A stretch of DNA of 64,000 nucleotides from Planococcus versutus (GTDB lineage: Bacteria; Bacillota; Bacilli; Bacillales_A; Planococcaceae): the NCBI RefSeq assembly GCF_001186155.3, contig NZ_CP016540.2, positions 2,272,001 to 2,336,000 on the forward strand, written 5' to 3'. Position numbers and translations under genes: made by a program. Every line of letters begins with the position of its first letter. Position 1 is the stretch's first letter. Shown here piece by piece: positions 44,751-54,097 of the stretch. The notes under the pieces were generated by a model. That model saw only the letters and a list, made by a program, of their open reading frames with translations, had not been told where the DNA came from and made no database searches.

Positions 44751-45989
44751 TTAATTAAATTTTTTAAATACAAGCGACGCATTGTGTCCACCAAATCCAA
44801 GTGAATTACTCATTGCATAGGTAAAGTCTGCTTTTCGCGCTTTGTTTGGTACATAATCTAAATCGCATTGTTCGTCTGGCGTTTCATAATTTGTTGTTGG
44901 AGGCATAATGCCTTCTTGCAATGCTAAAGCTGTGAAAATAGCTTCAACTCCACCAGCAGCACCTAGCAAATGACCTGTCATCGATTTAGTTGAGCTTATT
45001 CCGAGTTGGTAAGCATGCTTACCAAATACAGTTTTAACTGCCATTGTTTCGTAGAGATCATTATACGCAGTACTTGTGCCGTGGGCATTGATATAGCCAA
45101 TATCTGTTGTTTCAATATTTGCATCAGCCAACGCTTGTGCCATTGCACGCGCCGCCCCTTCTCCACCTTCTGCTGGAGCTGTAATGTGATAGGCATCTCC
45201 AGTCGAACCATATCCAACAACTTCTGCATAAATTTTAGCACCTCGTGCTTTTGCAAATTCATACTCTTCAAGAATAACGATGCCCGCACCTTCTCCAATA
45301 ACAAAGCCATCTCGATTTTTGTCAAATGGACGTGAGGCTGTTGCTGGGTCTGTGTTTGTCGTCAACGCTGTATTTGCTGTAAATCCAGCTACAGACAACT
45401 GTGTTATAGGCGCTTCTGCTCCACCAGAAATCATCGCATCTGCATCTCCACGTTGAATGACTTTAAATGCATCTCCAATTGAATTTGTACCTGATGCACA
45501 AGCAGTTACTGAACACGAGTTAATAGCTTTTGCACCAAAGTAAATAGATACTTGACCTGATGCCATGTCTGGAATAATCATCGGTATTAAAAATGGACTA
45601 ATTCGACGCACACCGCGTGTATTTAAAACATTCATTTGGTTTTCAATCGTTTCCATCCCACCAATACCAGACCCAATCCAAACACCCGTCCGCAAAGCTG
45701 TTTTTTCATCTAGCTCTAAATTGGCATCTTTCATCGCCATAATTGAAGCAGCAAGCGCATAGTGTGTGAAACGATCCATTTTCCGCGCATCTTTTTTCTC
45801 AATATAGTCTTCAATTGAAAAGTCATTTACTTCAGCAGCAACTTTTGCTGCATACAAATCTGCATCCAATCTCGTTAAGAGCCCCACACCAGATTCCCCG
45901 TTTTTAACTGCTTCCCATGTCGTTTCAATATTATTGCCTAAAGGTGTGACAGCACCAATTCCTGTAATAACTACACGCCGGTTTTCCAT
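44751..45989 (-). CDS. fabF: 3-oxoacyl-[acyl-carrier-protein] synthase II, FabF
   Basis: 412 residues from ATG 45989 with AAAGGAAG upstream; the longer start at 46010 lies before this site. The Cys-His-His triad is Cys164 ([10 protein letters not shown]), His303 ([11 protein letters not shown]) and His340 ([11 protein letters not shown]). It condenses malonyl-ACP with acyl-ACP during chain elongation. It follows fabH by 27 bp and shares its FapR-controlled promoter. Confidence 0.97.
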   Translation of the reverse strand: MENRRVVITGIGAVTPLGNNIETTWEAVKNGESGVGLLTRLDADLYAAKVAAEVNDFSIEDYIEKKDARKMDRFTHYALAASIMAMKDANLELDEKTALRTGVWIGSGIGGMETIENQMNVLNTRGVRRISPFLIPMIIPDMASGQVSIYFGAKAINSCSVTACASGTNSIGDAFKVIQRGDADAMISGGAEAPITQLSVAGFTANTALTTNTDPATASRPFDKNRDGFVIGEGAGIVILEEYEFAKARGAKIYAEVVGYGSTGDAYHITAPAEGGEGAARAMAQALADANIETTDIGYINAHGTSTAYNDLYETMAVKTVFGKHAYQLGISSTKSMTGHLLGAAGGVEAIFTALALQEGIMPPTTNYETPDEQCDLDYVPNKARKADFTYAMSNSLGFGGHNASLVFKKFN

Positions 45990-46016
45990 TCTATTTTCTT
46001 CCTTTCGCATACCTAT

Positions 46017-46949
46017 TTATTTGCCCCACTTCATTGCAATTGCGCCCCAAGTCAATCCGCCACCAAAGCCGACCATGACGATAATATCGTCGTCTTTAAC
46101 ACGACCTTCTTGTAAGTCTTCAACAAGAGAAATCGGAATGGATGCAGCTGAAGTGTTGCCATATTTTTGAATTGTTTTTGACATTTTTTCAGGTGGAAGA
46201 CCTAATCGTTCTCTAGATGCTTCCATAATGCGAATATTCGCTTGGTGTGGAATCAAGAAATCTACGTCTTCTTTTTTTAAACCTGCTTTTTCGATTACAT
46301 TAATCGCAGACTCACCCATTTGACGTACCGCAAATTTAAAAACTTCACGGCCGTTCATAATCAAATGCTTGTCCTGATAAAGATGTTTTCCACCTCTGCC
46401 ATCTGCTCCTAGCTCAAAAGACAAAATTCCACGACCCTCTGATACTTTACCAATGATCGCTGCTCCTGCACCATCACCAAAAAGAACCGCAGTGTTGCGA
46501 TCTTCCCAATTGGTAATTTTTGATAACTTTTCAACACCAACTACGAGAACATATTTATATACATCAGAATCGATGAATTGTTTTGCTGTAATCACACCGT
46601 ACATAAATCCTGCACATGCAGCTGAAATATCCATAGCAGCCGCATTAACTGCGCCAATATCTTGCTGAATTACACAAGACATCGATGGGAAAGGTTGATC
46701 TGGCGTTACCGTCGCGACCAAAATCAATCCAATATCTGCTGGATCAATCCCAGCATCTTTAATCGCATTTTGTGCTGCTTCTCTCGCCATATCAGAAGTA
46801 TTTTGATCGTCTTTTGCAATTCGACGTTGTTCTATTCCTGTCATTGTGCGAATCCACTCATCACTTGTATCCATGCGCTGCTCTAATTGAAAATTTGTCA
46901 ATCGCTCTTCAGGCAAACTTCTGCCCATTCCGACTATTCCAGCGTTCAT
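46017..46949 (-). CDS. fabH: 3-oxoacyl-[acyl-carrier-protein] synthase III, FabH
   Basis: 310 residues. Catalytic Cys112 ([11 protein letters not shown]), His235 ([10 protein letters not shown]) and Asn265 (YGNTSAAS) are all present. It starts fatty acid synthesis by joining acyl-CoA (branched or straight) to malonyl-ACP. Start ATG at 46949 has GAGGGAT. First gene of fabHF under FapR. The order fabH-fabF and the neighbouring small membrane gene resemble B. subtilis fabHA-fabF. Confidence 0.97.
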   Translation of the reverse strand: MNAGIVGMGRSLPEERLTNFQLEQRMDTSDEWIRTMTGIEQRRIAKDDQNTSDMAREAAQNAIKDAGIDPADIGLILVATVTPDQPFPSMSCVIQQDIGAVNAAAMDISAACAGFMYGVITAKQFIDSDVYKYVLVVGVEKLSKITNWEDRNTAVLFGDGAGAAIIGKVSEGRGILSFELGADGRGGKHLYQDKHLIMNGREVFKFAVRQMGESAINVIEKAGLKKEDVDFLIPHQANIRIMEASRERLGLPPEKMSKTIQKYGNTSAASIPISLVEDLQEGRVKDDDIIVMVGFGGGLTWGAIAMKWGK

Positions 46950-46980
46950 CTTTATCCCTCATTTCAATTATCATCATATG

Positions 46981-46997
46981 TTAGTACCTGGTATTAA
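46981..46997. promoter_or_regulatory. FapR operator of fabHF
   Basis: TTAGTACCTGGTATTAA is a perfect 17 bp FapR inverted repeat (TTANTACC-T-GGTANTAA) about 32 bp upstream of fabH, nearly identical to the fabI operator at 17298. Confidence 0.92.
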
Positions 46998-47025
46998 TAA
47001 TACGCCATCCTGTAGCCAATTTCAA
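46997..47025 (-). promoter_or_regulatory. Sigma-A promoter of fabHF
   Basis: On the minus strand TTGAAA (47020-47025) and TATTAT (46997-47002) with a 17 bp spacer; the -10 abuts the FapR operator exactly as at fabI. Confidence 0.85.
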
Positions 47026-47135
47026 CTAACTGACATATTTCCGACAAAAATTCATCATTCTCTAGAATCTTTCTTTCTGTCTGTTAGAGCTTGTGCTATG
47101 ATTAAGCTAGATATTCTACGTAGAGGTGAAATTAG

Positions 47136-47321
47136 ATGCAATATATCGGAACATTTGTATGGTCATTTTTATTAATTACGTTGGTTAACTACGTGGTAAG
47201 TGCAGTTCAAAACGTCCCTTTCGACTTTATGGTCGGCGCTTACATTTCAATTGGGGTTTCCATTTTAATCTTCGTGATGTCAGCAGTTATTCCTAACGAA
47301 GCTGTTGCTGAAAAGCATTAA
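47136..47321 (+). CDS. DUF2929 small membrane protein
   Basis: 61 residues, two membrane segments (about 5-23 and 32-52) and a short polar C-terminus. Resembles the DUF2929 family found upstream of fabH in Bacillales. Start ATG has AGAGGTG, and an extended -10 (TGCTATGAT) lies about 35 bp upstream. Function unknown. Confidence 0.75.
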   Translation: MQYIGTFVWSFLLITLVNYVVSAVQNVPFDFMVGAYISIGVSILIFVMSAVIPNEAVAEKH

Positions 47322-47376
47322 TCAACAAAAAAGAAGCGTAAACCGGTTTTCCGGTTTACGCTTCTTTTTTGTTGAT
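47321..47376. terminator. Bidirectional terminator between DUF2929 gene and clpB
   Basis: A perfect 26 bp stem (47321-47346 with 47351-47376) around TTTT, with A/T-rich feet for both strands. The clpB stop codon lies within its 3' arm. Confidence 0.93.
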
Positions 47377-49497
47377 CACAATTTGTTTGTTGTTATCCAT
47401 CGTTAGTTCTAATTCTGTATTCGCTACAATTTCACCTTTAATCAATTCTCGAGCAATATCCGTTTCGATTCTACGTTGAATAAATCGTTTTAGCGGCCGT
47501 GCACCAAATACAGGATCCGTTCCGGCTTCAACAATGTAGTTAATGACAGAATCATTAACCGTCAATTTGATGTGCTGCTGATTCATTCGTTCAGCCAATT
47601 CGCCAATCATTTTTCTGGCTATACCGTAGAAATGTTCGTTCGTCAGTGCATGGAAAATAACAATATCATCAATACGGTTTAATAATTCTGGCTTAAAGTG
47701 TTTGCGCAACTCACTCATGACAATGTCTTCGATATCGTGTTCGTTGCTTGTATCACTAATATGAACTGAGCCGATATTCGATGTCATAATAACAACTGTA
47801 TTTGAAAAGTTTACTAGACGTCCTTGACTATCCGTGATGCGTCCGTCATCGAGAATCTGCAAGAGAATATTGGCAACGTCTGGATGTGCTTTTTCAATTT
47901 CATCTAGTAACACAACTGAATAAGGGTTACGACGTACCGCTTCTGTTAACTGTCCGCCTTCTTCGTAGCCAACGTATCCCGGTGGCGCCCCGACTAGACG
48001 CGACACACTATGCTTTTCCATATATTCAGACATATCGATTCGGATAAAATGATCTTCTGAATCAAACAAATTAGCAGCGAGTGATTTCGCCAGTTCAGTT
48101 TTCCCGACACCCGTTGGTCCAAGGAAAATAAAAGAGCCAATTGGCTTTCTCTCATCTTTAATACCCGCACGTGCTCTCCAGACAGCTTCTGTTACAAGTG
48201 CTACTGCTTTGTCTTGACCAATGACGCGTTCTTTTAAAGTTTCGCCTAAACGCAACAGCTTTTCGCGTTCACCTTCTACTAATTTCGTGACGGGAATACC
48301 TGTCCATCTTGCGACAATTCCTGCTACTTCTTCTTCTGTTACTTCTTCACGCAGCAATCGTTCAGCACCTTCGTTTTCTAAGTCTGCCTCTAATGCTATT
48401 AATTTTTTTTCGAGTGCTGGAATTTTACCATGTTGCAAAACAGCTGCTGCGTTTAAGTCATACTTATTTTCCGCATCTTCTAATTGTCTACGAAACTGAT
48501 CTAATTGCTCACGTTTTTGCTGAATGATTTTCAATGATTCTTTTTCTTTAAGCCATTGATTTTTCATACCTGCTGAAGAATCTCGTAGTTCTTTAATTTC
48601 TTCACGTAAAGTTTCCAAGCGAACTTTACTCGCTTCGTCTTTTTCTTTCATCAATGCTTGTTCTTCTATTTCCAACTGTAGCAACCGGCGTGTTACTTCA
48701 TCCAGTTCTTGCGGCATCGAATCGATTTCTGTACGAATCATTGCACAAGCTTCGTCTATCAAGTCGATCGCTTTGTCTGGTAAAAAGCGCTCTGTAATGT
48801 AGCGATCCGACATGGCAGCCGCTGCAACAATTGCACGGTCATGAATACGGACAGCATGGTGTAATTCAAAACGTTCTTTTAAACCGCGCAAAATCGATAC
48901 TGTATCTTCGACAGATGGCTCGCGTACTAGTACTTGTTGGAAACGGCGTTCTAAAGCAGGATCTTTTTCAATATGCATGCGGTACTCATCTAGTGTTGTC
49001 GCACCAATACAGTATAGTTCACCACGAGCAAGCATGGGCTTCAGCATATTCCCTGCATCCATTGCCCCTTCTGTTTTACCTGCACCAACAATTGTGTGAA
49101 TTTCATCAATGAACAAAATGATTTGTCCTTCACTGTCTTTTACTTGTTTTAACACCGCTTTTAATCGCTCTTCGAATTCTCCACGGTATTTAGCACCGGC
49201 AATTAATGCACTCATGTCAAGTTCATAAATTGTTCGATTTTTCAATCCTTCTGGAACATCATTGCGAACAATACGTTGTGCTAATCCTTCAACAATCGCT
49301 GTTTTACCAACACCAGGTTCCCCGATTAACACGGGATTGTTTTTTGTTTTACGCGATAAGATTCGAATCACGTTTCGAATTTCTTGATCTCTACCAATGA
49401 CTGGATCCATTTTTCCTGATTGTGCTTGTTCCACCATATTGCGTCCAAATTGCTCTAATGGGGATTTTTGTTCTTCATTATTTGGGGATTGAACCAT
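47356..49497 (-). CDS. clpB: ClpB disaggregase lacking the N-terminal domain
   Basis: 713 residues from ATG 49497; AAAAGGAG precedes it. First AAA+ domain with Walker A GEPGVGKT (59-66) and LFIDEIHT; ClpB-type coiled-coil middle domain about 270-390; second AAA+ domain with [22 protein letters not shown] and the GARPLKR sensor-2 motif. No IGF/L tripeptide for ClpP is seen, so it is an unfoldase/disaggregase working with DnaK rather than a protease subunit. The usual Clp_N repeat domain (about 145 residues) is missing: the gene starts right before NBD1. A CtsR operator overlaps the promoter. Confidence 0.93.
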   Translation of the reverse strand: MVQSPNNEEQKSPLEQFGRNMVEQAQSGKMDPVIGRDQEIRNVIRILSRKTKNNPVLIGEPGVGKTAIVEGLAQRIVRNDVPEGLKNRTIYELDMSALIAGAKYRGEFEERLKAVLKQVKDSEGQIILFIDEIHTIVGAGKTEGAMDAGNMLKPMLARGELYCIGATTLDEYRMHIEKDPALERRFQQVLVREPSVEDTVSILRGLKERFELHHAVRIHDRAIVAAAAMSDRYITERFLPDKAIDLIDEACAMIRTEIDSMPQELDEVTRRLLQLEIEEQALMKEKDEASKVRLETLREEIKELRDSSAGMKNQWLKEKESLKIIQQKREQLDQFRRQLEDAENKYDLNAAAVLQHGKIPALEKKLIALEADLENEGAERLLREEVTEEEVAGIVARWTGIPVTKLVEGEREKLLRLGETLKERVIGQDKAVALVTEAVWRARAGIKDERKPIGSFIFLGPTGVGKTELAKSLAANLFDSEDHFIRIDMSEYMEKHSVSRLVGAPPGYVGYEEGGQLTEAVRRNPYSVVLLDEIEKAHPDVANILLQILDDGRITDSQGRLVNFSNTVVIMTSNIGSVHISDTSNEHDIEDIVMSELRKHFKPELLNRIDDIVIFHALTNEHFYGIARKMIGELAERMNQQHIKLTVNDSVINYIVEAGTDPVFGARPLKRFIQRRIETDIARELIKGEIVANTELELTMDNNKQIVINKKEA

Positions 49498-49519
49498 AAC
49501 AACCACTCCTTTTAAAAAG

Positions 49520-49536
49520 TTTGACTATCTTTGACT
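49520..49536. promoter_or_regulatory. CtsR operator of clpB
   Basis: On the minus strand AGTCAAAGATAGTCAAA is an exact CtsR direct heptad repeat (RGTCAAA-NAN-RGTCAAA). It lies just after the TATACT -10 and 23 bp before the clpB start. Confidence 0.92.
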
Positions 49537-49543
49537 AATTAAA

Positions 49544-49572
49544 GTATAGCTAATTTTTTGTAAGTTAGCAAT
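49544..49572 (-). promoter_or_regulatory. Sigma-A promoter of clpB
   Basis: On the minus strand TTGCTA and TATACT with a 17 bp spacer lie directly upstream of the CtsR repeat. Confidence 0.6.
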
Positions 49573-49664
49573 TATTTTGGTTTTTCAGCCGATTCTTTTA
49601 TACTCTATATTTAACTGGTTGATTTGCTGTGTATGACCTTTTATAAATATATTTCACTCACAAA

Positions 49665-49703
49665 CAGAAACAACCTCACTAGAATAAATCTAGTGAGGTT
49701 GTT
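49665..49703 (-). terminator. Terminator of yitW
   Basis: A 15 bp perfect stem (49669-49683 with 49689-49703) about 10 bp downstream of yitW; the T-run on the minus strand is short (TGTTTCTG). Confidence 0.75.
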
Positions 49704-49713
49704 CAAGTATTGC

Positions 49714-50022
49714 TTATCTGACGCCTAGTGCCATTTTTGCATAGCGTGACATATGTTCTTTGCCCCATACTGGCTGCCAGACAATTTTTACATCGACTTC
49801 TTCTACTTCCGGTAACTCATACAAAGCGGTTTTAACCATTTGTACGATTTGCGGTCCCATTGGACAACCCATTGATGTTAATGTCATCGTGACTACTGCA
49901 AATCCATCTTCTGACAACAACACATCATAAATTAGTCCTAAATTGACGATATCAATTCCCAACTCGGGATCGATTACTGTTTCTAATGCACCCATCATGC
50001 TATCTTTCATATCTTGATCCAT
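49714..50022 (-). CDS. yitW: DUF59 / MIP18-family metal-sulfur cluster assembly factor (YitW-like)
   Basis: 102 residues. Motifs DPELGIDIVNLGLIYDV and LTSMGCPMG (with the conserved Cys) identify the DUF59 SufT/PaaD-like family involved in iron-sulfur protein maturation. Start ATG at 50022 has AAAAGGAGGG. The order yitW-yitV-yitU is like that of B. subtilis. Confidence 0.88.
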   Translation of the reverse strand: MDQDMKDSMMGALETVIDPELGIDIVNLGLIYDVLLSEDGFAVVTMTLTSMGCPMGPQIVQMVKTALYELPEVEEVDVKIVWQPVWGKEHMSRYAKMALGVR

Positions 50023-50089
50023 TTAAAATCCCTCCTTTTACTAGTAATCTCATCTTAACAAACTTTGTACGAAAATGGAATTGACATGA

Positions 50090-50857
50090 TTACTCAGATA
50101 AATGCTTGGCAAACCATTGTGTGGCGTTAAGCATGCCTGTTCGACTTACTGCATGTCCTGCTTCTCGTTCACGATGGAAAACAATTTTTTCCGGTACCGA
50201 TTCGTATTGTTTTTTAAGATCTTTGTACAAACGATATGTTGGTTCGAAAGGAACTGTCGTATCTTGCTCACCGTGCCAGAAATAAATAGGACGTTTATTG
50301 AATTTATCTTGGTGTTGAACACTATCAAATAGCGCTAAAGTTGTTAGCATGTGCTCTTTTTCTTTTTTACTCACCGGTAACTCAAAACCTCTAGATTCGT
50401 ATTGCGTCATTTGTGCTTGAGCCAATTCTACATAATTACCTGCTCCCATCATTACAGCTGCAGCTTGGATCCATGGATAGACAATCATGGCTCCCATTGT
50501 AGTGATGCCTCCCATAGAAGTACCACCCACTCCTAATTCGCCGACGACTAAATCTCGCTTGTGAAGTTCGGCGTGCAAAAATGCCAACTCTTCTATAGAA
50601 GTCAGGACGATTTCCCAAAACCGTAAACTGATTTCAACTGTATCTAATGCCTCACTTCGTTCTCCGTGAAAAAGAGCATCCGGTAAAATCACACGAAGTC
50701 CTCTTTGAGCTAATTGATATGCATAATGCAAATTATGTTCTTTAGCACTCATATGACCATGAAAAAAGACCACTGTTGGTAATGCAGAATGCTCATGTTG
50801 GTCTGGTGTTATGTGAAGCAACGGGATATGTTCCCACATTTGTTTTTCTACTTTCAA
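50090..50857 (-). CDS. yitV: Alpha/beta hydrolase (YitV-like esterase)
   Basis: 255 residues. The G-x-S-x-G-like nucleophile elbow is GGTSMGG; the acid is the Asp of GEQDTTVPF and the base the His of EREAGHAVS. HGHMSAKEHN near the N-terminus supplies the oxyanion hole. No signal peptide. The start is TTG 50857 behind GGAAGTGA; an internal ATG has no site. Substrate unknown; acetyl esterase-like. It is divergent from yitU. Confidence 0.85.
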   Translation of the reverse strand: MKVEKQMWEHIPLLHITPDQHEHSALPTVVFFHGHMSAKEHNLHYAYQLAQRGLRVILPDALFHGERSEALDTVEISLRFWEIVLTSIEELAFLHAELHKRDLVVGELGVGGTSMGGITTMGAMIVYPWIQAAAVMMGAGNYVELAQAQMTQYESRGFELPVSKKEKEHMLTTLALFDSVQHQDKFNKRPIYFWHGEQDTTVPFEPTYRLYKDLKKQYESVPEKIVFHREREAGHAVSRTGMLNATQWFAKHLSE

Positions 50858-50954
50858 TTAAATTCACTTCCTTCACTTTCAATCCTACCAATTTTCAGGT
50901 TTTCCAGCAAATACCCATCTTCTCTCCAGAAAAGCCTTTTCTTCTCTAAAATTT

Positions 50955-50984
50955 TTGACGAATCCCCTGTACTATCGCTACACT
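50955..50984 (+). promoter_or_regulatory. Promoter of yitU operon
   Basis: TTGACG (50955-50960) and TACACT (50979-50984), spacer 18 bp, about 30 bp upstream of yitU. Confidence 0.65.
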
Positions 50985-51013
50985 GAGTATAGATAGAAAG
51001 GAGACGGCTACTT

Positions 51014-51820
51014 ATGAAGCAACATTTAATTGTTCTTGATTTAGATGGAACATTATTGACAGACCAAAAAATCATTTCACCAAAAACTAAACTGACTTTA
51101 AATAAAGCAATAGAAGCAGGACACGAAGTGATGATTGCAACGGGTCGACCTTATCGCTCAAGTGAAACTTTTTACAAAGAGTTAGGATTATCAACGCCAA
51201 TCGTCAACTTCAATGGTGCATTTGTTCATCATCCGAGAAATAGTAACTGGGGAATGTACCACACTCCTATTGGATTGAACACGGTTCATGAAGTAGTAGA
51301 GTCTATGTATGATTATAATTTCCATAATATCGTAGCTGAAGTTTTAGACGATGTGTATGTTCATCAACATGACGAAAAACTTATGGACATCTTTCGATTT
51401 GGAGATCCCACGATCACCACTGGCGATTTGCGTAGTTACTTAAAAACTGACCCAACCTCCATACTGATCCACGCTCCGTATGAACGCGTACAGGAAATTC
51501 ACAATCATTTGTCTTCTGTCCATGCTGAAGTAATTGATCATCGCCGCTGGGGAGCGCCGTGGCATGTTATCGAAATTGTAAAAAGTGGGATGAGCAAAGC
51601 AGTCGGTCTTGATCGCGTTGCTAAATCGCTTGGTATTGGTAGAGAAAATATCATCGCTTTTGGTGATGAAGATAACGATCTCGAAATGATTGATTTTGCT
51701 GGCATTGGTGTCGCCATGGGCAACGCGATTTCACCCCTGAAAAATATCGCAAATGACATCACTTTAACCAATAACGAAGATGGGATTGCTGAATTACTGA
51801 TTGACCGCTTGAAACTATAA
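51014..51820 (+). CDS. yitU: HAD-superfamily Cof-type sugar-phosphatase (YitU-like)
   Basis: 268 residues of HAD subfamily IIB. Motif I LDLDGTLL, motif II ATGRPY, the Lys of the SKAVGLDRV region and motif IV FGDEDNDLEMI are present. YitU in B. subtilis is among the phosphatases acting on the riboflavin precursor 5-amino-6-ribitylamino-uracil phosphate; whether this one does is unknown. Start ATG has AAGGAGA. Followed at 15 bp by the DegV gene. Confidence 0.9.
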   Translation: MKQHLIVLDLDGTLLTDQKIISPKTKLTLNKAIEAGHEVMIATGRPYRSSETFYKELGLSTPIVNFNGAFVHHPRNSNWGMYHTPIGLNTVHEVVESMYDYNFHNIVAEVLDDVYVHQHDEKLMDIFRFGDPTITTGDLRSYLKTDPTSILIHAPYERVQEIHNHLSSVHAEVIDHRRWGAPWHVIEIVKSGMSKAVGLDRVAKSLGIGRENIIAFGDEDNDLEMIDFAGIGVAMGNAISPLKNIANDITLTNNEDGIAELLIDRLKL

Positions 51821-51835
51821 AAAGGGGGATAAATT

Positions 51836-52687
51836 ATGAGGTTATTTGCCGATAGTGCGTCTGATTTGCCTAAAGAGTTTTTTTTAGACGAAGACGTTAG
51901 TTTATTTTCACTTCGAGTTCATATTGGAGATCGAGATTACGAAGACATCCGCGACATTCAATCCATTAAAGTATTTGACGCGATTCGAGCAGGCAATCAC
52001 CCTAAAACATCGCAAGTATCTCCTGAAGAAATGCTGAAAGCTTTTGAACAATTGGCATTATCAGGAGAAGAAGGGTTTTACATCGCTTTCTCTTCTGAAT
52101 TGTCAGGAACTTATAGTACAGCCGTTATGGTTGCTGATCAAGTACGCGAAGAACATCCAGACTTAAAGCTAACGATACTCGATTCCAAAGCCGCTTCTCT
52201 CGGTTACGGGTTGTTGGTCAAAGAAGCTGCTGATCTTCGTTCTGCTGGTCAGTCATTACATGAAATTATTAAAAAAGTTTCATTTATGGCAGATCATTTA
52301 GAAAGCTTGTTTACCGTAGAAGATTTGGATTACATGGCCAAAGGTGGTCGCATATCTAAAGGGAGTGCTTTTGTCGGTAGCTTGCTAAACATCAAACCGC
52401 TACTTCACGTAGAAGACGGTAAATTAGTCCCCATTGAAAAGTTACGTGGTCGAAAAAAAGTGGTTAAACGTATGATTGAGTTAATGAAAGAGCGTGGCAC
52501 CCAACTAGATCAGCAAAAAATCGCGATCAGTCATGGAGATGACGAAGAATTTGCAGCGGTATTAAAACGAGCCATCGAAGAAAACTTCCATCCTCAAAGC
52601 ATTGACATCCATATGATTGGTTCTGTTATCGCTGCCCATACTGGACCGGGCACTTTAGCTTTGTTTTTCTATAATAAAATTGACTAG
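51836..52687 (+). CDS. DegV-family fatty acid-binding protein
   Basis: 283 residues. DegV features: N-terminal FADSASDLP, the SQVSPEEM strand, FSSELSGTYSTA and the HTGPGTLALFFY C-terminus. DegV/FakB proteins hold a fatty acid for phosphorylation by FakA kinase. Start ATG has AAAGGGGG. Same order relative to yitU as yitS in B. subtilis, though genes between are missing. Confidence 0.9.
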   Translation: MRLFADSASDLPKEFFLDEDVSLFSLRVHIGDRDYEDIRDIQSIKVFDAIRAGNHPKTSQVSPEEMLKAFEQLALSGEEGFYIAFSSELSGTYSTAVMVADQVREEHPDLKLTILDSKAASLGYGLLVKEAADLRSAGQSLHEIIKKVSFMADHLESLFTVEDLDYMAKGGRISKGSAFVGSLLNIKPLLHVEDGKLVPIEKLRGRKKVVKRMIELMKERGTQLDQQKIAISHGDDEEFAAVLKRAIEENFHPQSIDIHMIGSVIAAHTGPGTLALFFYNKID

Positions 52688-52701
52688 GAGCTGAATAGAC
52701 C

Positions 52702-54036
52702 GTGAAAAAAGTAGTTATTATTGGAGCTGTTGGCGGAGGAGCGACAGTTGCTGGTCAACTTCGATTTTATGATTCTGATATGCATATTGTTGTCTTTGAT
52801 CGCGATTCAACAATGTCTTATGCAGCATGTGGAACGCCTTACGTTATTGGTAATGTCATTCAAGATGAGCAATCAATCATCATGACAACTCCTGAAAAAT
52901 TTAAGAAAAAACGCGACGTTACTGTTAAATTACATCATGAAGTTTTAATGATCAATAGAGATGCTAAGACTGTGCTAGTAAAAAACATGATTACCGGCGA
53001 ACAGTTCGAAGAACCATACGATACATTAATTTTAGCTCCAGGTGGCTCTGCCATCATCCCTAAGATTGAGGGCTTAGATTCATCAAAAGTGTTTACTTTA
53101 CGCAATTTTGAAGATATGCAACGCATTGATCATTACATTAAATCCGAAAAACCGAAAAGTTGTATCGTATCGGGTGGTGGATTTATCGGACTTGAAATGG
53201 CTGAAAACTTAAAAAACCTTGGCTTGGAGGTTTCGTTAGTGCATAAATCCCCAACCATCATGTCTATTCTAGATACAGATATGTCTTTACTGATTGAAAA
53301 AGAATTGGCTATTCACGATGTTAAATTGCTCACAGGAACGATGATTGAAAAAACCGATGGCACAAATATCAAACTATCGAATGATATAGAGCTACAAGCA
53401 GACTTTATCATCATGAGTGTTGGATTGAAACCCAATACAACACTTGCAGAAAAAGCAGGCTTAGCTATTGGTGAAACCGGCGGAATTAAAGCCAATGAAT
53501 TTATGCAAACAAATGACCCATCAATTTATGCGATTGGTGATGCTTCAGAAAACTTTGATTTGGTGACTGGAGATCCAAAAAGAGTTCCACTTGCCTCTCC
53601 TGCACATCGACAAGCATTTATTGTAGCTCGTCACATAACTGGTGACAAAATTGCGAAAACAGGCTTACTTGGAACATCTGTATTAAAGGTTTTTTCATTA
53701 ACGGCTGCTATGACAGGCTTGAATGAGCGAACAATTAAAGAGAAAAACATATCCTATGCAACTGTTGTTCATAACGGCAACTCAAATGCAGGCTATTACC
53801 CTGAGCATTCTAACATTACCTTGAAAGTACATTATGATCCCAAGACAAGAAAACTTCTTGGAGCACAATGTGTTGGTGGCAAAGGCGTTGATAAACGAAT
53901 CGACGTTATTGTTACAGCCATCTATGGTGGGTTAACAATTGATGACTTGCAAGCGCTTGAGCTTTGCTATGCACCTCCTTATTCTTCGCCAAAAGATCCA
54001 ATTAACATGATTGGCTATAAAGCAATCGCCAAATAG
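52702..54036 (+). CDS. cdr: Coenzyme A disulfide reductase-like flavoprotein
   Basis: 444 residues from GTG 52702 behind AGGAGC. Pyridine nucleotide-disulfide reductase class II: FAD-binding GAVGGGATVAGQLR (9-22), single active-site Cys43 (SYAACGTPY), NAD(P)H-binding GGGFIGLEMAENL and a second FAD motif YAIGDASE, followed by the dimerisation domain. The single Cys pattern is that of CoA disulfide reductase (CoADR) or NADH oxidase/peroxidase; CoADR would keep CoA reduced in bacteria lacking glutathione. Which of these it is cannot be settled by sequence alone. Confidence 0.85.
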   Translation: MKKVVIIGAVGGGATVAGQLRFYDSDMHIVVFDRDSTMSYAACGTPYVIGNVIQDEQSIIMTTPEKFKKKRDVTVKLHHEVLMINRDAKTVLVKNMITGEQFEEPYDTLILAPGGSAIIPKIEGLDSSKVFTLRNFEDMQRIDHYIKSEKPKSCIVSGGGFIGLEMAENLKNLGLEVSLVHKSPTIMSILDTDMSLLIEKELAIHDVKLLTGTMIEKTDGTNIKLSNDIELQADFIIMSVGLKPNTTLAEKAGLAIGETGGIKANEFMQTNDPSIYAIGDASENFDLVTGDPKRVPLASPAHRQAFIVARHITGDKIAKTGLLGTSVLKVFSLTAAMTGLNERTIKEKNISYATVVHNGNSNAGYYPEHSNITLKVHYDPKTRKLLGAQCVGGKGVDKRIDVIVTAIYGGLTIDDLQALELCYAPPYSSPKDPINMIGYKAIAK

Positions 54037-54046
54037 CACCCATCAA

Positions 54047-54087
54047 AAAACAGGCAGAAAGAGCAAATTGCTCTTTCTGCCTGTTTT
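54047..54087. terminator. Bidirectional terminator between cdr and GH13 gene
   Basis: 20-base arms (54047-54066 and 54068-54087) form a strong stem, with an effective loop near CAAATTG and A/T-rich feet. Confidence 0.92.
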
Positions 54088-54097
54088 AGTTTAATGA

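Noticed and set aside
45006..45335. 109-codon ORF opposite fabF
   Set aside because: It is antisense to a full-length, motif-complete fabF, has no RBS, and its reading follows from fabF codon usage.
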